64,000 nt of DNA from Desulfopila inferna (GTDB lineage Bacteria; Desulfobacterota; Desulfobulbia; Desulfobulbales; Desulfocapsaceae). Shown piece after piece: positions 27,057 through 35,218 of the stretch. The notes under the pieces were generated by a model. It was not told where the DNA came from. It made no database searches and saw only the letters and a program-made list of their open reading frames with translations. Where the stretch lies: contig NZ_JAFFQE010000006.1 of assembly GCF_016919005.1 (NCBI RefSeq), forward strand, positions 124,001-188,000. Reading direction: 5' to 3'. Within the stretch, counting starts at the first letter, position 1; every line of letters starts with the position of its first letter. The position numbers and the translations under genes were made by a program.

Positions 27057-27668
27057 ATGAAAGAAATACTTCCAGGCGTATTCCATTGGACGACCTTCCA
27101 CGAGGGGATTGGCCAGAAAGTTCACTCCTACTTCCTTTCCTGCATCGATCCCCCGGTGCTGATCGATCCGAGGGTTCCGGAGAGAGGCCTCGACTGGTTT
27201 GAAAATCACAAGCCGGCCCATGCCTTTCTCACCAACCGCCACCATTACCGGCACAGTGACCGCTTTGAAAAAGCCTTCGGAACCAGAGTCTGGTGCCATA
27301 AGGACGGGATGCATGAATTCACGGCAGGGGAAAAAGTTCATTCCTTTGCCTACGGAGAAGAGCTTCCCGGAGGCATCCTGGCCCTGGAGGTTGGGGTACT
27401 CTGCCCGGAGGAAACGGCCCTTTATTGTCCATGCTCGGGCGGCATTCTAGCCATCGGTGACGCCATCATCCGCTATGGAGAAGAGCTTGGCTTTGTGCCG
27501 GAGGAGCTGATGGGAGAGGATCCTAAGGGAGTGGAGAGGGGGTTACGACGTGTCTTTCTCCGTCACATGGAGAGGGACTTTGACCATCTGCTTTTGGCCC
27601 ATGGAAAACCATGGGTCGGTGGCGCGAAGAAAGGGCTGCAGCGGTTTCTGGAGAGCCTGCCGAATTGA
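27057..27668 (+). CDS. MBL-fold hydrolase-like protein
   Basis: A 203-residue metallo-beta-lactamase-fold protein. The N-terminal strands (HSYFLSCIDPPVLIDPRVP) and FLTNRHHYRHSDRF correspond to the fold's metal-binding loop, but the canonical H-x-H-x-D-H is replaced by N-R-H-H-Y-R-H, so metal content and activity may differ. Later histidines in LLLAHGKPWVGG fit the C-terminal metal ligand region. GAGGAGG lies five bases before ATG 27057. It stands alone, convergent with the anion transporter. Substrate unknown. Confidence 0.75.
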   Translation: MKEILPGVFHWTTFHEGIGQKVHSYFLSCIDPPVLIDPRVPERGLDWFENHKPAHAFLTNRHHYRHSDRFEKAFGTRVWCHKDGMHEFTAGEKVHSFAYGEELPGGILALEVGVLCPEETALYCPCSGGILAIGDAIIRYGEELGFVPEELMGEDPKGVERGLRRVFLRHMERDFDHLLLAHGKPWVGGAKKGLQRFLESLPN

Positions 27669-27758
27669 TCCGGACCACTCGGAATTAGGAATTCATCAAG
27701 AGTATCAGCGGACTGAAGGTCACGGAAGAAAGCCTTGCTATGGACCATCTGGTACGGA

Positions 27759-28979
27759 TTAACTGACAACAGCTATCCAGAACAGCAGTATCAAGAGCGA
27801 TGCTGCCGTGACAGGGATGCCGATACGGGCATGCTGCAGGAACGTCAGGCGTATACCTGCGGCATTGGCTTGTTCAACAACGATGAGATTTGCAATGGAG
27901 CCCAGCAGGAACAGATTACCGGCGAAGGTGCTGGCCAGGGAAAGGGTATACCATTGCAATGGCTGTTGTGGGTCGAGGGCTCCGGCGAGCAGCATGACGG
28001 CGGGGACATTGCTGAAAACATTGCTTAATACCACCGACACTCCAGTGAGCAGTGGCAGGCTGTGCAGGTTGACGCCAAGGATTTTGAGCTGTTCGATTGC
28101 CGCATGCAGATAACCGCTTTCGCTCAAGCCGTGAATGAGTATAAAAAGTGCGCTAAAAAGAGAAATGAGGTGCCAGTCGATAAGGCTGGTAATGTCCCGG
28201 GTTTTCATTTTCCTGCTGCAGAGCAGAACCCCGGCAATGCCGATTGCCGATATTTCCCTGGGAAAAGGGAGGAGAAAAAGAAAAAGCAGAACCATGAGGG
28301 CAATAAGTCCTTTGGTGGTCTGCCAGGAGTTGAAGGGTTGCTCGATGGTATTGTCTGGCAGGGTTGCATGTTCATCCGCCAGATGGACCCGGCCGCGGTA
28401 GAGCCACAGGATAATGAAACAGGAAAACAACAGAGAGAGCAGCGAGGGTGGGCCGCACCAGAGAAAAAACTCCCAGAAATCAAGATTGCCGGTCTGGCCG
28501 ATCAGCATATTCTGCGGGTTGCCGATGATAGTTGCGGCAGACCCTATATTGCTTGAAACTGCAAGACCTAAAAGGTAGGGCAGCGGGTTGAGCCGCGCCT
28601 TGATAAGGGCGCCTGCAAGAATGGGAGTGAAGGCAAAACAGACGATATCATTTGCGAGGATGGCCGAAAGGCTTGCGCTGGCTGCCATTATGACCAGCAG
28701 GAACAGGTTCGGACGAGATGAATATGGTATAATCTTTCTGGCAATCCAGGTGTAGAAACCGCCGAGGCGGAATTGTGCCGAAAGGATCATCAGGGAATAG
28801 AGCAGCAGTATGGTCGTCAGGTCTATGGCATGAAAAGCCGATTCAGGCGAAATCCCCCCGAAGACAACCATGGCTATGGCACCGAGAAGAGCGATGCCGG
28901 TCCTGTCGATAGTAAGCCCCGGTATTTTCCCAAGAGCTATTCCAGCATAGGAGAGTGTGAAAATGATAAGCGCCGTCAT
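27759..28979 (-). CDS. Anion transporter of the ArsB/NhaD (SLC13-related) superfamily
   Basis: Integral membrane protein of 406 residues with about 11-12 helices. Conserved features of the ion transporter superfamily are visible: ASASLSAILANDIVCFAFTP near residue 100, followed by GSAATIIGNPQNMLIG, and their second-half counterparts SNVFSNVPAVMLLAG and GNLFLLGSIANLIVVEQA. These paired asparagine-rich re-entrant motifs occur in ArsB, CitM and DASS-type carriers. The ion cannot be assigned. No arsenic genes are near. The ribosome-binding site is weak. Confidence 0.8.
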   Translation of the reverse strand: MTALIIFTLSYAGIALGKIPGLTIDRTGIALLGAIAMVVFGGISPESAFHAIDLTTILLLYSLMILSAQFRLGGFYTWIARKIIPYSSRPNLFLLVIMAASASLSAILANDIVCFAFTPILAGALIKARLNPLPYLLGLAVSSNIGSAATIIGNPQNMLIGQTGNLDFWEFFLWCGPPSLLSLLFSCFIILWLYRGRVHLADEHATLPDNTIEQPFNSWQTTKGLIALMVLLFLFLLPFPREISAIGIAGVLLCSRKMKTRDITSLIDWHLISLFSALFILIHGLSESGYLHAAIEQLKILGVNLHSLPLLTGVSVVLSNVFSNVPAVMLLAGALDPQQPLQWYTLSLASTFAGNLFLLGSIANLIVVEQANAAGIRLTFLQHARIGIPVTAASLLILLFWIAVVS

Positions 28980-29241
28980 TGCATATACTCATGTTGAAAA
29001 AGACTGGTCTCCTAGCCGGGCGATGAGCAGCCTGAAGCGAGTGCGGCTGGACGTGTTGCTGAAAATACCATAGGATGAGAAAAAGGGGGATGACTTTGAT
29101 GCGGGACAACAATTATGACAAGTCAGCCTCCTGCCTTAACCGGCATAAGAGCCACTGTTCTCCGCAAGGCAATGATATCTTTGAGTCAATGGCAGCCTAA
29201 CCGCCAGGGTCGGTGCGGCTTCCTGGTTCTTTATAAAAAAA

Positions 29242-29784
29242 ATGGGTGCCGAGATGAAAACCTGCATCGTGACACATTTCACCGGATTAACAGCCATAGT
29301 GCTCATCGTCATTCTCTCCTCCTGCACTATGGCTCCAGAGCGGCATCTTGGCGACAAGGTCGTAGCAGATGAGCGGATCGAACTGAAGAGAACGAAAGAG
29401 AACAAAATATGGTCAACCAACGATCTCTCCATTCATTACGGCCTGCTGGATCAAGGAAATTTCTTCGACATCAACGGTTTTGTGGAGATAAGCACCAGCG
29501 TCACCTATACATTCCCTCTCGCCGACTATCTCTATATCCATGTCTACCTCCTCGATGACGAGGGCGTGTACACCAGCCGCCACACTATCCGTCCCAACAT
29601 TTCCATCTACAATACCTTTCCGGAAAAAGCGGGTTTCCGCGCTACCCTGCCCAAAGACCGGGAGACAGCATACATTGCCTTCGGTTATCTTGGGAACTTT
29701 GTCAGCATTGAGAGGGAGGGAGGCGGGAGAAGGCGCGGTTACGAAAAACTCGACTGGCCAATCTACCATGATCCATTCAAGTAG
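29242..29784 (+). CDS. Predicted lipoprotein of unknown function
   Basis: A 180-residue protein with an N-terminal hydrophobic segment ending in the lipobox ILSSC (Cys near residue 28), so it is probably lipid-anchored. The mature part has alternating hydrophobic strands (SVTYTFPLADYLYIHVYLLDD) suggestive of a beta-sandwich and a basic glycine-rich stretch GGGRRRGYEK near the end. ATG 29242 and ATG 29254 are both possible; neither has a good ribosome-binding site. No family recognised. It stands alone between divergent and convergent transporter genes. Confidence 0.65.
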   Translation: MGAEMKTCIVTHFTGLTAIVLIVILSSCTMAPERHLGDKVVADERIELKRTKENKIWSTNDLSIHYGLLDQGNFFDINGFVEISTSVTYTFPLADYLYIHVYLLDDEGVYTSRHTIRPNISIYNTFPEKAGFRATLPKDRETAYIAFGYLGNFVSIEREGGGRRRGYEKLDWPIYHDPFK

Positions 29785-29979
29785 AAAACTGGAGAATGGT
29801 CGTTCCTGGCGGCCAACTCGTTTGAGTTATATCGTGCCCCAAAAAGGTACTTGATTTATGAAACTACATGCCGTCAATGAATCAAACGCAAAGATCCAGA
29901 CAAAAACAGAAAGGGACAGGAAAAAGCGGCTCTCGCACCGGTAAATCGGATTTCCAGATGGGGCTAAGCAAGGATGCTG

Positions 29980-30831
29980 CTATTTCTCATATATGGTTAC
30001 AACCACGGCCGTAAGAATAAAAAGCACTCCCCAGTAACCGAGAAATGTAAAATATTCTCCAAAAAGTATATATGCGGCAAGTGCCGCAACCACGGGTTCA
30101 ATGGTTGCTACAATTGAGGCCCGCCCTGCTTCAAGACACTTCAATCCAATGTAATAACAATAATTGGCTATGTATGTTGAAATAACGGAGACACTTATAA
30201 GTGCTGTCCAGGCAAGAGGCGTTTTATGAGTAAATTCAACGAAAGGTAAAATTGCCAATGCGCCAAGAGGAAGAAGATATAGAAACAGGTTCGCTGATGT
30301 ATACTTCTTCGAAAAGTGTTTTCCTATGGTGTAATAGAGAGAGTAACAAAACCCCGCACAAATACCGGAGAGAAGCGCAACAACTCCTATGGAATGGGAT
30401 CCGCTGGCGTTGCCTCCGGTTTTTGATATCAGATAAACTCCGGCAATAACGAGAATTACCGATATAATTTTTATACGGGTCAGTTTTTCTTTATAAATAA
30501 AGTAAGAAAAGACGACAACCCAGGCGGGTGCAGTGTATAAGAGTACGGAGGCAAAAGCGGCGCCACCGGTTTTAACTGCATACTGGTAAGAAATATAAAA
30601 GAGAGAAATTCCAAAGAGAGAAAAGACGACCAGTAAAGGAGTGTCCTTAACATCTATACGAGTATTCCCCTGGATAACTGCTTGTGTCGCAAAACATATC
30701 CATGTTAACAAAGCTCGCCAGAACGCGACTTCCATCGGTTCAATCCCCTGCGCAAAAGCCAGGCTCGAGAAAATCCCAATAAGCCCCCAGCAGATCGCAG
30801 CAGATAGTATAAAAATATAACCAGTAATCAT
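29980..30831 (-). CDS. EamA/DMT-family transporter
   Basis: About 283 residues with ten predicted helices in two EamA repeats (first ICWGLIGIFSSLAFAQGIEPM, second beginning near SGICAGFCYSLYYTIGKHF). Conserved EamA features include FWRALLTW early and EPVVAALAAYILFGEYFTF near the end. These proteins export or import metabolites and amino acids. The ATG at 30831 was chosen because the first helix follows directly; a GTG at 30879 would add 16 residues. Neither start has a clear ribosome-binding site. Confidence 0.8.
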   Translation of the reverse strand: MITGYIFILSAAICWGLIGIFSSLAFAQGIEPMEVAFWRALLTWICFATQAVIQGNTRIDVKDTPLLVVFSLFGISLFYISYQYAVKTGGAAFASVLLYTAPAWVVVFSYFIYKEKLTRIKIISVILVIAGVYLISKTGGNASGSHSIGVVALLSGICAGFCYSLYYTIGKHFSKKYTSANLFLYLLPLGALAILPFVEFTHKTPLAWTALISVSVISTYIANYCYYIGLKCLEAGRASIVATIEPVVAALAAYILFGEYFTFLGYWGVLFILTAVVVTIYEK

Positions 30832-30902
30832 GCCGCTATGTTTTACTAACGTTATTTGCCTTTGCAAGTAAAAAAACACTCGCTATACTTTATCCATGAG
30901 AT

Positions 30903-31016
30903 GACAGCATAAGTATCATATTTACTGGTGAGGAAAAAGGCGGAACCGGAAAAGCCACCTTGGCAGCCAATATGGCGGCTATAAAAATCTCCGAGCAAAG
31001 CCTGGAGAGGGATTGA
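30903..31016 (+). pseudogene. ParA/MinD-type ATPase N-terminal remnant
   Basis: An open frame of 37 codons without a start reads IIFTGEEKGGTGKATLAANM before a TGA at 31014. This matches the deviant Walker A region of ParA/MinD/MipZ ATPases (KGGxGKTT), with the first Thr of GKTT changed to Ala. No further ATPase motifs follow. The segment lies just upstream of tspO and looks like a decayed gene start; a chance match cannot be excluded. Confidence 0.4.
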
Positions 31017-31061
31017 AGAAGTCTAATCATTACTGGCGATAGGCAACAAGGGGAGATTTGT

Positions 31062-31559
31062 TTGGCCTTACAATCAAAGCAGATACAGATTCTGGGACTT
31101 ATCGGTTGGCTGGTTGTGAGTTTTGGCGCTTCTGCTGTTGGAGGGGCAGCATCAATACAGGCCAAATCGTTTTACAGTCAGCTGGTCCAGCCTGCATGGG
31201 CGCCGCCTCCAGGGCTTTTCGGGCCAGTCTGGACCGTTTTGTACGCCTTGATGGCTATCTCTGCATGGCTGGCATGGCGCTCCGGCGGGTTCCGCATTAA
31301 TCGCATCCCACTCTCGCTCTTTCTAGTGCAACTCACCCTGAACGCCCTCTGGAGCTGGATCTTCTTTGTTTGGCAGCGCGGCGCCTTGGCATTTGCCGAC
31401 ACCGTGTTGCTTTGGGTCCTTATTGCTGCTACCCTCGTCTTTTTTTGGCGCGTGCGTCCTCTTGCCGGCGCTCTCCTCATTCCGTACCTGCTGTGGGTTG
31501 GTTACGCATCTGCCCTCACCTACTCTCTATGGCAGCTTAACCCCCAAGTTTTAGGATAG
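31062..31559 (+). CDS. tspO: TspO/MBR family tryptophan-rich sensory protein
   Basis: A 165-residue, five-helix membrane protein with the family's Trp/Pro-rich loops: VQPAWAPPPGLFGPVWTVLY, then LNALWSWIFF and the final LTYSLWQLNP. TspO proteins bind porphyrins and influence tetrapyrrole traffic and stress responses. It starts with TTG at 31062, supported by AAGGGGAG six bases upstream; an in-frame ATG lies only further inside. Confidence 0.9.
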   Translation: MALQSKQIQILGLIGWLVVSFGASAVGGAASIQAKSFYSQLVQPAWAPPPGLFGPVWTVLYALMAISAWLAWRSGGFRINRIPLSLFLVQLTLNALWSWIFFVWQRGALAFADTVLLWVLIAATLVFFWRVRPLAGALLIPYLLWVGYASALTYSLWQLNPQVLG

Positions 31560-31651
31560 CGGCGCGCTGTCTAACTCTGGGCTGCTGAGGAACGGAATGC
31601 AGGTTATCAGGATTACCCGGAGAACCAGGTAAAGAAGTAATCGGGGGGGAA

Positions 31652-31693
31652 CCACAAACCCGGAGCGTCGTCTCAGCCGCTCCAGGTTCGTGG
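31652..31693. terminator. Strong hairpin between convergent tspO and aminotransferase genes
   Basis: CCACAAACCCGGAGCG at 31652-31667 pairs with CGCTCCAGGTTCGTGG at 31678-31693 (14 of 16 bases), with a 10-base loop. It lies between two convergent gene ends and is probably a bidirectional terminator. Confidence 0.65.
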
Positions 31694-31709
31694 TAAAGCA
31701 GAGAGACTG

Positions 31710-33092
31710 TTATTGCACTTCCCTGGCTACGTCAAGCAGGATTTCCACCGCCTTGTGGGCATGATCCCTGGTAAGCACCAGCGGCGGCATGAACCGGAAG
31801 ACATTGCCATAGCGGCCGCAAGGTACCATCAGCATACCTCGATTCAGCATGCCCATGATTATACCACCGACAGCATCCCTGTTGAGGGGCTCCCGGCTCT
31901 CTTTGTTTTCGACCATTTCAATGCCGATCATCAACCCTCTTCCACGGACATCACCAATTATCCGTATGTCCCCGGCACCTTCCATAATCAGCTCCCTGAT
32001 CTCCTGGCCCAGCTCGCCGGCCCGCTTGATCAAGGCGTTGTCGTTTTCGGTGAGGATTTCTATGTTAGCCAGACAGGCAGCACTTGATACCGCGTTGCCC
32101 GCAAAAGTATTGGGCTGGGAATGGTCATCGATCTGCTGGGCCAGATCTTTCCGGATAGTCAGACCTGCCATGGGTACATCACCGCCCATTCCTTTTCCCC
32201 AGGTGATCATATCGGGTTCTACCTCGGTATGCTCAATACACCACATTTTGCCGGTCCGCCCCGCGCCGGCCTGCACTTCATCCGATATATAGAGAGCGCC
32301 ATGCTTTTCACAGGCTTTTTTGACTATCTCCAGGTAGCCGGGAGGAGGTGGCAGATAACCGCCCTCGCCCTGCTGCGCCTCAATGATCAGCGCCCCGACA
32401 TCGTCTGCACCTGTATAGGGGGTATTAAGAACGTAATCCACATACTTGGCACACTGCAGATTGCAGCTGGGATAAGTCAAGCCAAAGCAACATCGGTAGC
32501 AATATGGATAGGGGAGATGAATAACACCCGGAATAAATGGTCCATAACCCTGGCGATATTGATCGCCAGTGGTAAGGGAATTAGATCCGCACCACACACC
32601 ATGATAAGCACCATGGAATGCAGCAATCTGGGTGCGGCCGGTAATTTTCCGGACGAACTTGATTGCTGTTTCAACCGCGCCGCTTCCCCCCTGGGTAAAA
32701 TAGGTGATGCAATTGTCACGCAGCCCGGCCGGCATAATTTTGGCCAGACTTTGTGCCAGTTCGGTGCGTTTCACATTAGAGATGTCACTGGCGTGCATCA
32801 ACACCCCCATCTGCTTTTGCATCGCCTCAACAACCCGGGGATGGCAGCGTCCTACCGAGTTAACAGCCACACCGGCGGTGATATCGATCATTACATTGCC
32901 ATCCGGATCCCTGACTGTGGTTCCTCTGCCTTCGGAAAACACAAAAGGAAATCTGCCGCCGCCGCGCGCCATGGATTCAGAGCCGAATGAGTTATCGAGA
33001 CTCTCCTGGGTCTTTGGCCCGGGAAAACCCTCTGTAACGATTTTTGGTGCATCCGGGTATGAAAGCTCAGCTAGATCTTTTTCATTGATCAT
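31710..33092 (-). CDS. Class III PLP aminotransferase (4-aminobutyrate/omega-amino acid type)
   Basis: A 460-residue fold-type I aminotransferase. Visible are the PLP phosphate and ring contacts FTQGGSGAVETAIK and HGAYHGVW, the SDEVQAGAGRTGKMW aspartate motif, and Lys near residue 299 in TWGKGMGGD. A cysteine-rich insertion (YPYCYRCCFGLTYPSCNLQC) resembles archaeal GABA-aminotransferase-like enzymes and PLP-dependent amino acid racemases. AAGGAG precedes ATG 33092. It starts 26 bp after the aldehyde oxidoreductase stop, so the likely products of transamination (an aldehyde) and oxidation are coupled. Substrate unknown; racemase activity is an alternative. Confidence 0.85.
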   Translation of the reverse strand: MINEKDLAELSYPDAPKIVTEGFPGPKTQESLDNSFGSESMARGGGRFPFVFSEGRGTTVRDPDGNVMIDITAGVAVNSVGRCHPRVVEAMQKQMGVLMHASDISNVKRTELAQSLAKIMPAGLRDNCITYFTQGGSGAVETAIKFVRKITGRTQIAAFHGAYHGVWCGSNSLTTGDQYRQGYGPFIPGVIHLPYPYCYRCCFGLTYPSCNLQCAKYVDYVLNTPYTGADDVGALIIEAQQGEGGYLPPPPGYLEIVKKACEKHGALYISDEVQAGAGRTGKMWCIEHTEVEPDMITWGKGMGGDVPMAGLTIRKDLAQQIDDHSQPNTFAGNAVSSAACLANIEILTENDNALIKRAGELGQEIRELIMEGAGDIRIIGDVRGRGLMIGIEMVENKESREPLNRDAVGGIIMGMLNRGMLMVPCGRYGNVFRFMPPLVLTRDHAHKAVEILLDVAREVQ

Positions 33093-33118
33093 TTTCTATT
33101 TCTCCTTTTGAAATATAA

Positions 33119-34828
33119 TTATTGATGAACATTGTCGAGTTCATCATCGGAAACATCGAATCGATTGCCTCCAGGCTCCAAGTCTTCCGATAGAAAAAAC
33201 TTCGGCAGACGATCGTCGAGTCGGCCAAGACCTGCTGCTTTGTTAAATTTACGTTCCTCTTCATTGACCATGCTCCCCAGCCGCATAAGATATTGCTCTT
33301 CCAGCGATTCATCGAGAACCGCACTGACACAATCAATTAAGTATTTTTGAAGTTCAGGCATATCCAGTGGAGGTAAGGCTGCGAACAAGCAGATTCCAAG
33401 AGTGTCAATGGCAGCAAAGTAACGTTGTAAGAATTGGGATACCGGGGCCTGGCCGGTAGAGGCCGACGGATCATAATCAGGGTTTGCCGGACTTGGTAGA
33501 GCGTTACCACAGGTATGATCGGCGCCCATTGGTGAGGTGGCGTAGGTCACTCCGGTTCCTTTGAGAACCCTGGGGTCATAACCGGACAGGCACTGTCCCT
33601 TAACCTGGGGTATCCGCGCCACCCCAAGTTGCTCCCCGGTATATTTGCAGCCGTTGCCAATCATTCGACCCATTTTTGTGCCCTCGGCAATTTCGAAGAC
33701 CAGCCGCAGTGCTCCGGGCCCATCCCCCCAAGGCAGGATTCCGGCATCCATCGCCACGGCAATCGCACCTCCGACATCCATGGTATCCAGGCCAAAATCA
33801 TTGCAGACCGCATTCATGGCCGCAATGATATCAACGTCGTCAATCAGGCAGTTAGCGCCCATAAGAGCCAAGGTTTCGAACTCAAGACCTGAAACCACCA
33901 CCTCTCCTTCGGCATCGGTATATATGTTTGAACAACTCATGACACATCCGGTCATGCATCGATGACTACAGTCACCGTTAGGCCGGGCATCGATCAGTTC
34001 CGCGATATACTCACCTGAAATTTTTTCAGCACCGTCAAATTTCCCCTGAGAATAGTTTTTGGTACTTATTGCTCCCATTTCATTAATCATACCGACAAGG
34101 AGCGGCGTGCCGAATCGCCTCAGCCCTGCAGCCAGGGGATGCGAGGTAATCCCTCTGGTAAAATCCTTGATCGAGGACTTGAGCAATGCGGTATTTTTGA
34201 CTTCAGGCCCCTGGCAATCCAGATCATCTACAATGATCATCTTGACTTTCTTGGCACCCATTACAGCTCCAAGTCCTCCTCTAGCTGCCATGCGGGGAAA
34301 ATGATCCGGAGAGGTTATCGCTATTCCCGCTGCCATCAGTTCCATTTCCCCGGCCTGGCCGATAGCAATGACACTGACCGCATCGCCGTGATCGTGGCGC
34401 ACTGACTCGATACTCGCCTTAATTCCCTTCATTTTGAGATGATCGGCTGGAAAGAAGGTGAGTCCTTTTTTGTCTATCTTCAGGGCAGTCCACTGCTTGG
34501 CGAACCCTTCCAGAACAATTGCCTGAATACCCAGGCGAGCAAGCATATGCGCTGCCGCCCCTCCGGCATTGGCTTCCTTGATACCTTTGGTCAAAGGGCT
34601 TTTTGCACCGACGGAGATCCTGCCGCTATTGGGCACATTTGAACCGGCTAAGACTCCCGGGGCAAAAATCAGTTTGTTGTATTCCCCCAGAGGATCACAA
34701 TCTGGTGGAACCTCCTGAGATATAATTCTTGATGTCAATCCTCGACCACCGAGATTACGATATGTATCAGGTGTTGGAATCGATTCATATGTTGCGGTAT
34801 TGAGATTTATTCTTAGGATATTGGCCAT
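33119..34828 (-). CDS. Aldehyde:ferredoxin oxidoreductase family protein (tungsten enzyme)
   Basis: A 569-residue protein of the AOR family, which oxidises aldehydes to acids at a tungsto-bispterin centre and passes electrons to ferredoxin. The N-terminal domain shows YRNLGGRGLTSRI and the pterin-binding SGRISVGAKSPLTKGIKEAN. A cysteine cluster (CSHRCMTGCVMSCSN) probably holds the [4Fe-4S] ligands, with the late Cys in TLGICLFAAL. AGGAGG lies just before ATG 34828. A sigma-54-type promoter sits 70-85 bp upstream. Cotranscribed with an aminotransferase, so its substrate is probably the aldehyde that enzyme makes. Confidence 0.88.
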   Translation of the reverse strand: MANILRINLNTATYESIPTPDTYRNLGGRGLTSRIISQEVPPDCDPLGEYNKLIFAPGVLAGSNVPNSGRISVGAKSPLTKGIKEANAGGAAAHMLARLGIQAIVLEGFAKQWTALKIDKKGLTFFPADHLKMKGIKASIESVRHDHGDAVSVIAIGQAGEMELMAAGIAITSPDHFPRMAARGGLGAVMGAKKVKMIIVDDLDCQGPEVKNTALLKSSIKDFTRGITSHPLAAGLRRFGTPLLVGMINEMGAISTKNYSQGKFDGAEKISGEYIAELIDARPNGDCSHRCMTGCVMSCSNIYTDAEGEVVVSGLEFETLALMGANCLIDDVDIIAAMNAVCNDFGLDTMDVGGAIAVAMDAGILPWGDGPGALRLVFEIAEGTKMGRMIGNGCKYTGEQLGVARIPQVKGQCLSGYDPRVLKGTGVTYATSPMGADHTCGNALPSPANPDYDPSASTGQAPVSQFLQRYFAAIDTLGICLFAALPPLDMPELQKYLIDCVSAVLDESLEEQYLMRLGSMVNEEERKFNKAAGLGRLDDRLPKFFLSEDLEPGGNRFDVSDDELDNVHQ

Positions 34829-34897
34829 TTCCTCCCTCCTGGAGAAGTTTAAAATAGTTCATATTCGAGCCGGATGAGTGGGCCGCTTACGGAGGGA

Positions 34898-34913
34898 TTG
34901 CAACATCGGTGCC
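34898..34913 (-). promoter_or_regulatory. Sigma-54 (-24/-12) promoter for the aldehyde oxidoreductase operon
   Basis: The minus strand reads GGCACCGATGTTGCAA, with GG and GC separated by exactly 10 bp, close to the TGGCAC-N5-TTGC consensus. It lies about 70 bp upstream of the start codon, in front of an operon next to a sigma-54 activator gene. Confidence 0.7.
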
Positions 34914-34923
34914 GATAACAACA

Positions 34924-34948
34924 GAGGGTGAGTCTTTACTCATCCCTC
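34924..34948. promoter_or_regulatory. Inverted repeat upstream of the -24/-12 element
   Basis: GAGGGTGAGT and ACTCATCCCTC pair with one bulged base around a 4-base centre. It lies 11 bp upstream of the sigma-54 promoter candidate and could be a protein site (for example a DNA-bending factor) or a hairpin. Confidence 0.35.
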
Positions 34949-35124
34949 ACCGTTAAACAGGCCATATCGGCGGCTGTCGGGCGCTATCAAATAAAACGGA
35001 AATGATCAAATATGTAGTGAAATTGGGAGTTAACAACCTGAGGGTAGTTCTCGGAAAAACTATGTTGGCAGGAAAGCACCAGAAAGAGACAGCTGCATGG
35101 AACGGCAATGAGGTGCAAGAAGTG

Positions 35125-35146
35125 TGTCAAATATGCACATTTGACA
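35125..35146. promoter_or_regulatory. Perfect dyad, probable upstream activator site
   Basis: TGTCAAAT, six bases (ATGCAC), then ATTTGACA: 8-bp arms without mismatch. It lies about 210 bp upstream of the sigma-54 promoter at 34898-34913, a usual distance for an enhancer-binding protein. The stretch GTCAAATATGCAC recurs at 46825-46837 with one change. Confidence 0.6.
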
Positions 35147-35218
35147 GCTCCATCCAATACAACTCATTGAATTTTAAAAAAATAAGCATTAATGAGTCAT
35201 CTCTGACCCAAAACGCCT

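Noticed and set aside
30890-31165. Minus-strand frame of 91 codons near tspO
   Set aside because: Overlaps the start of tspO and the ParA-like remnant on the plus strand; composition typical of a shadow frame.
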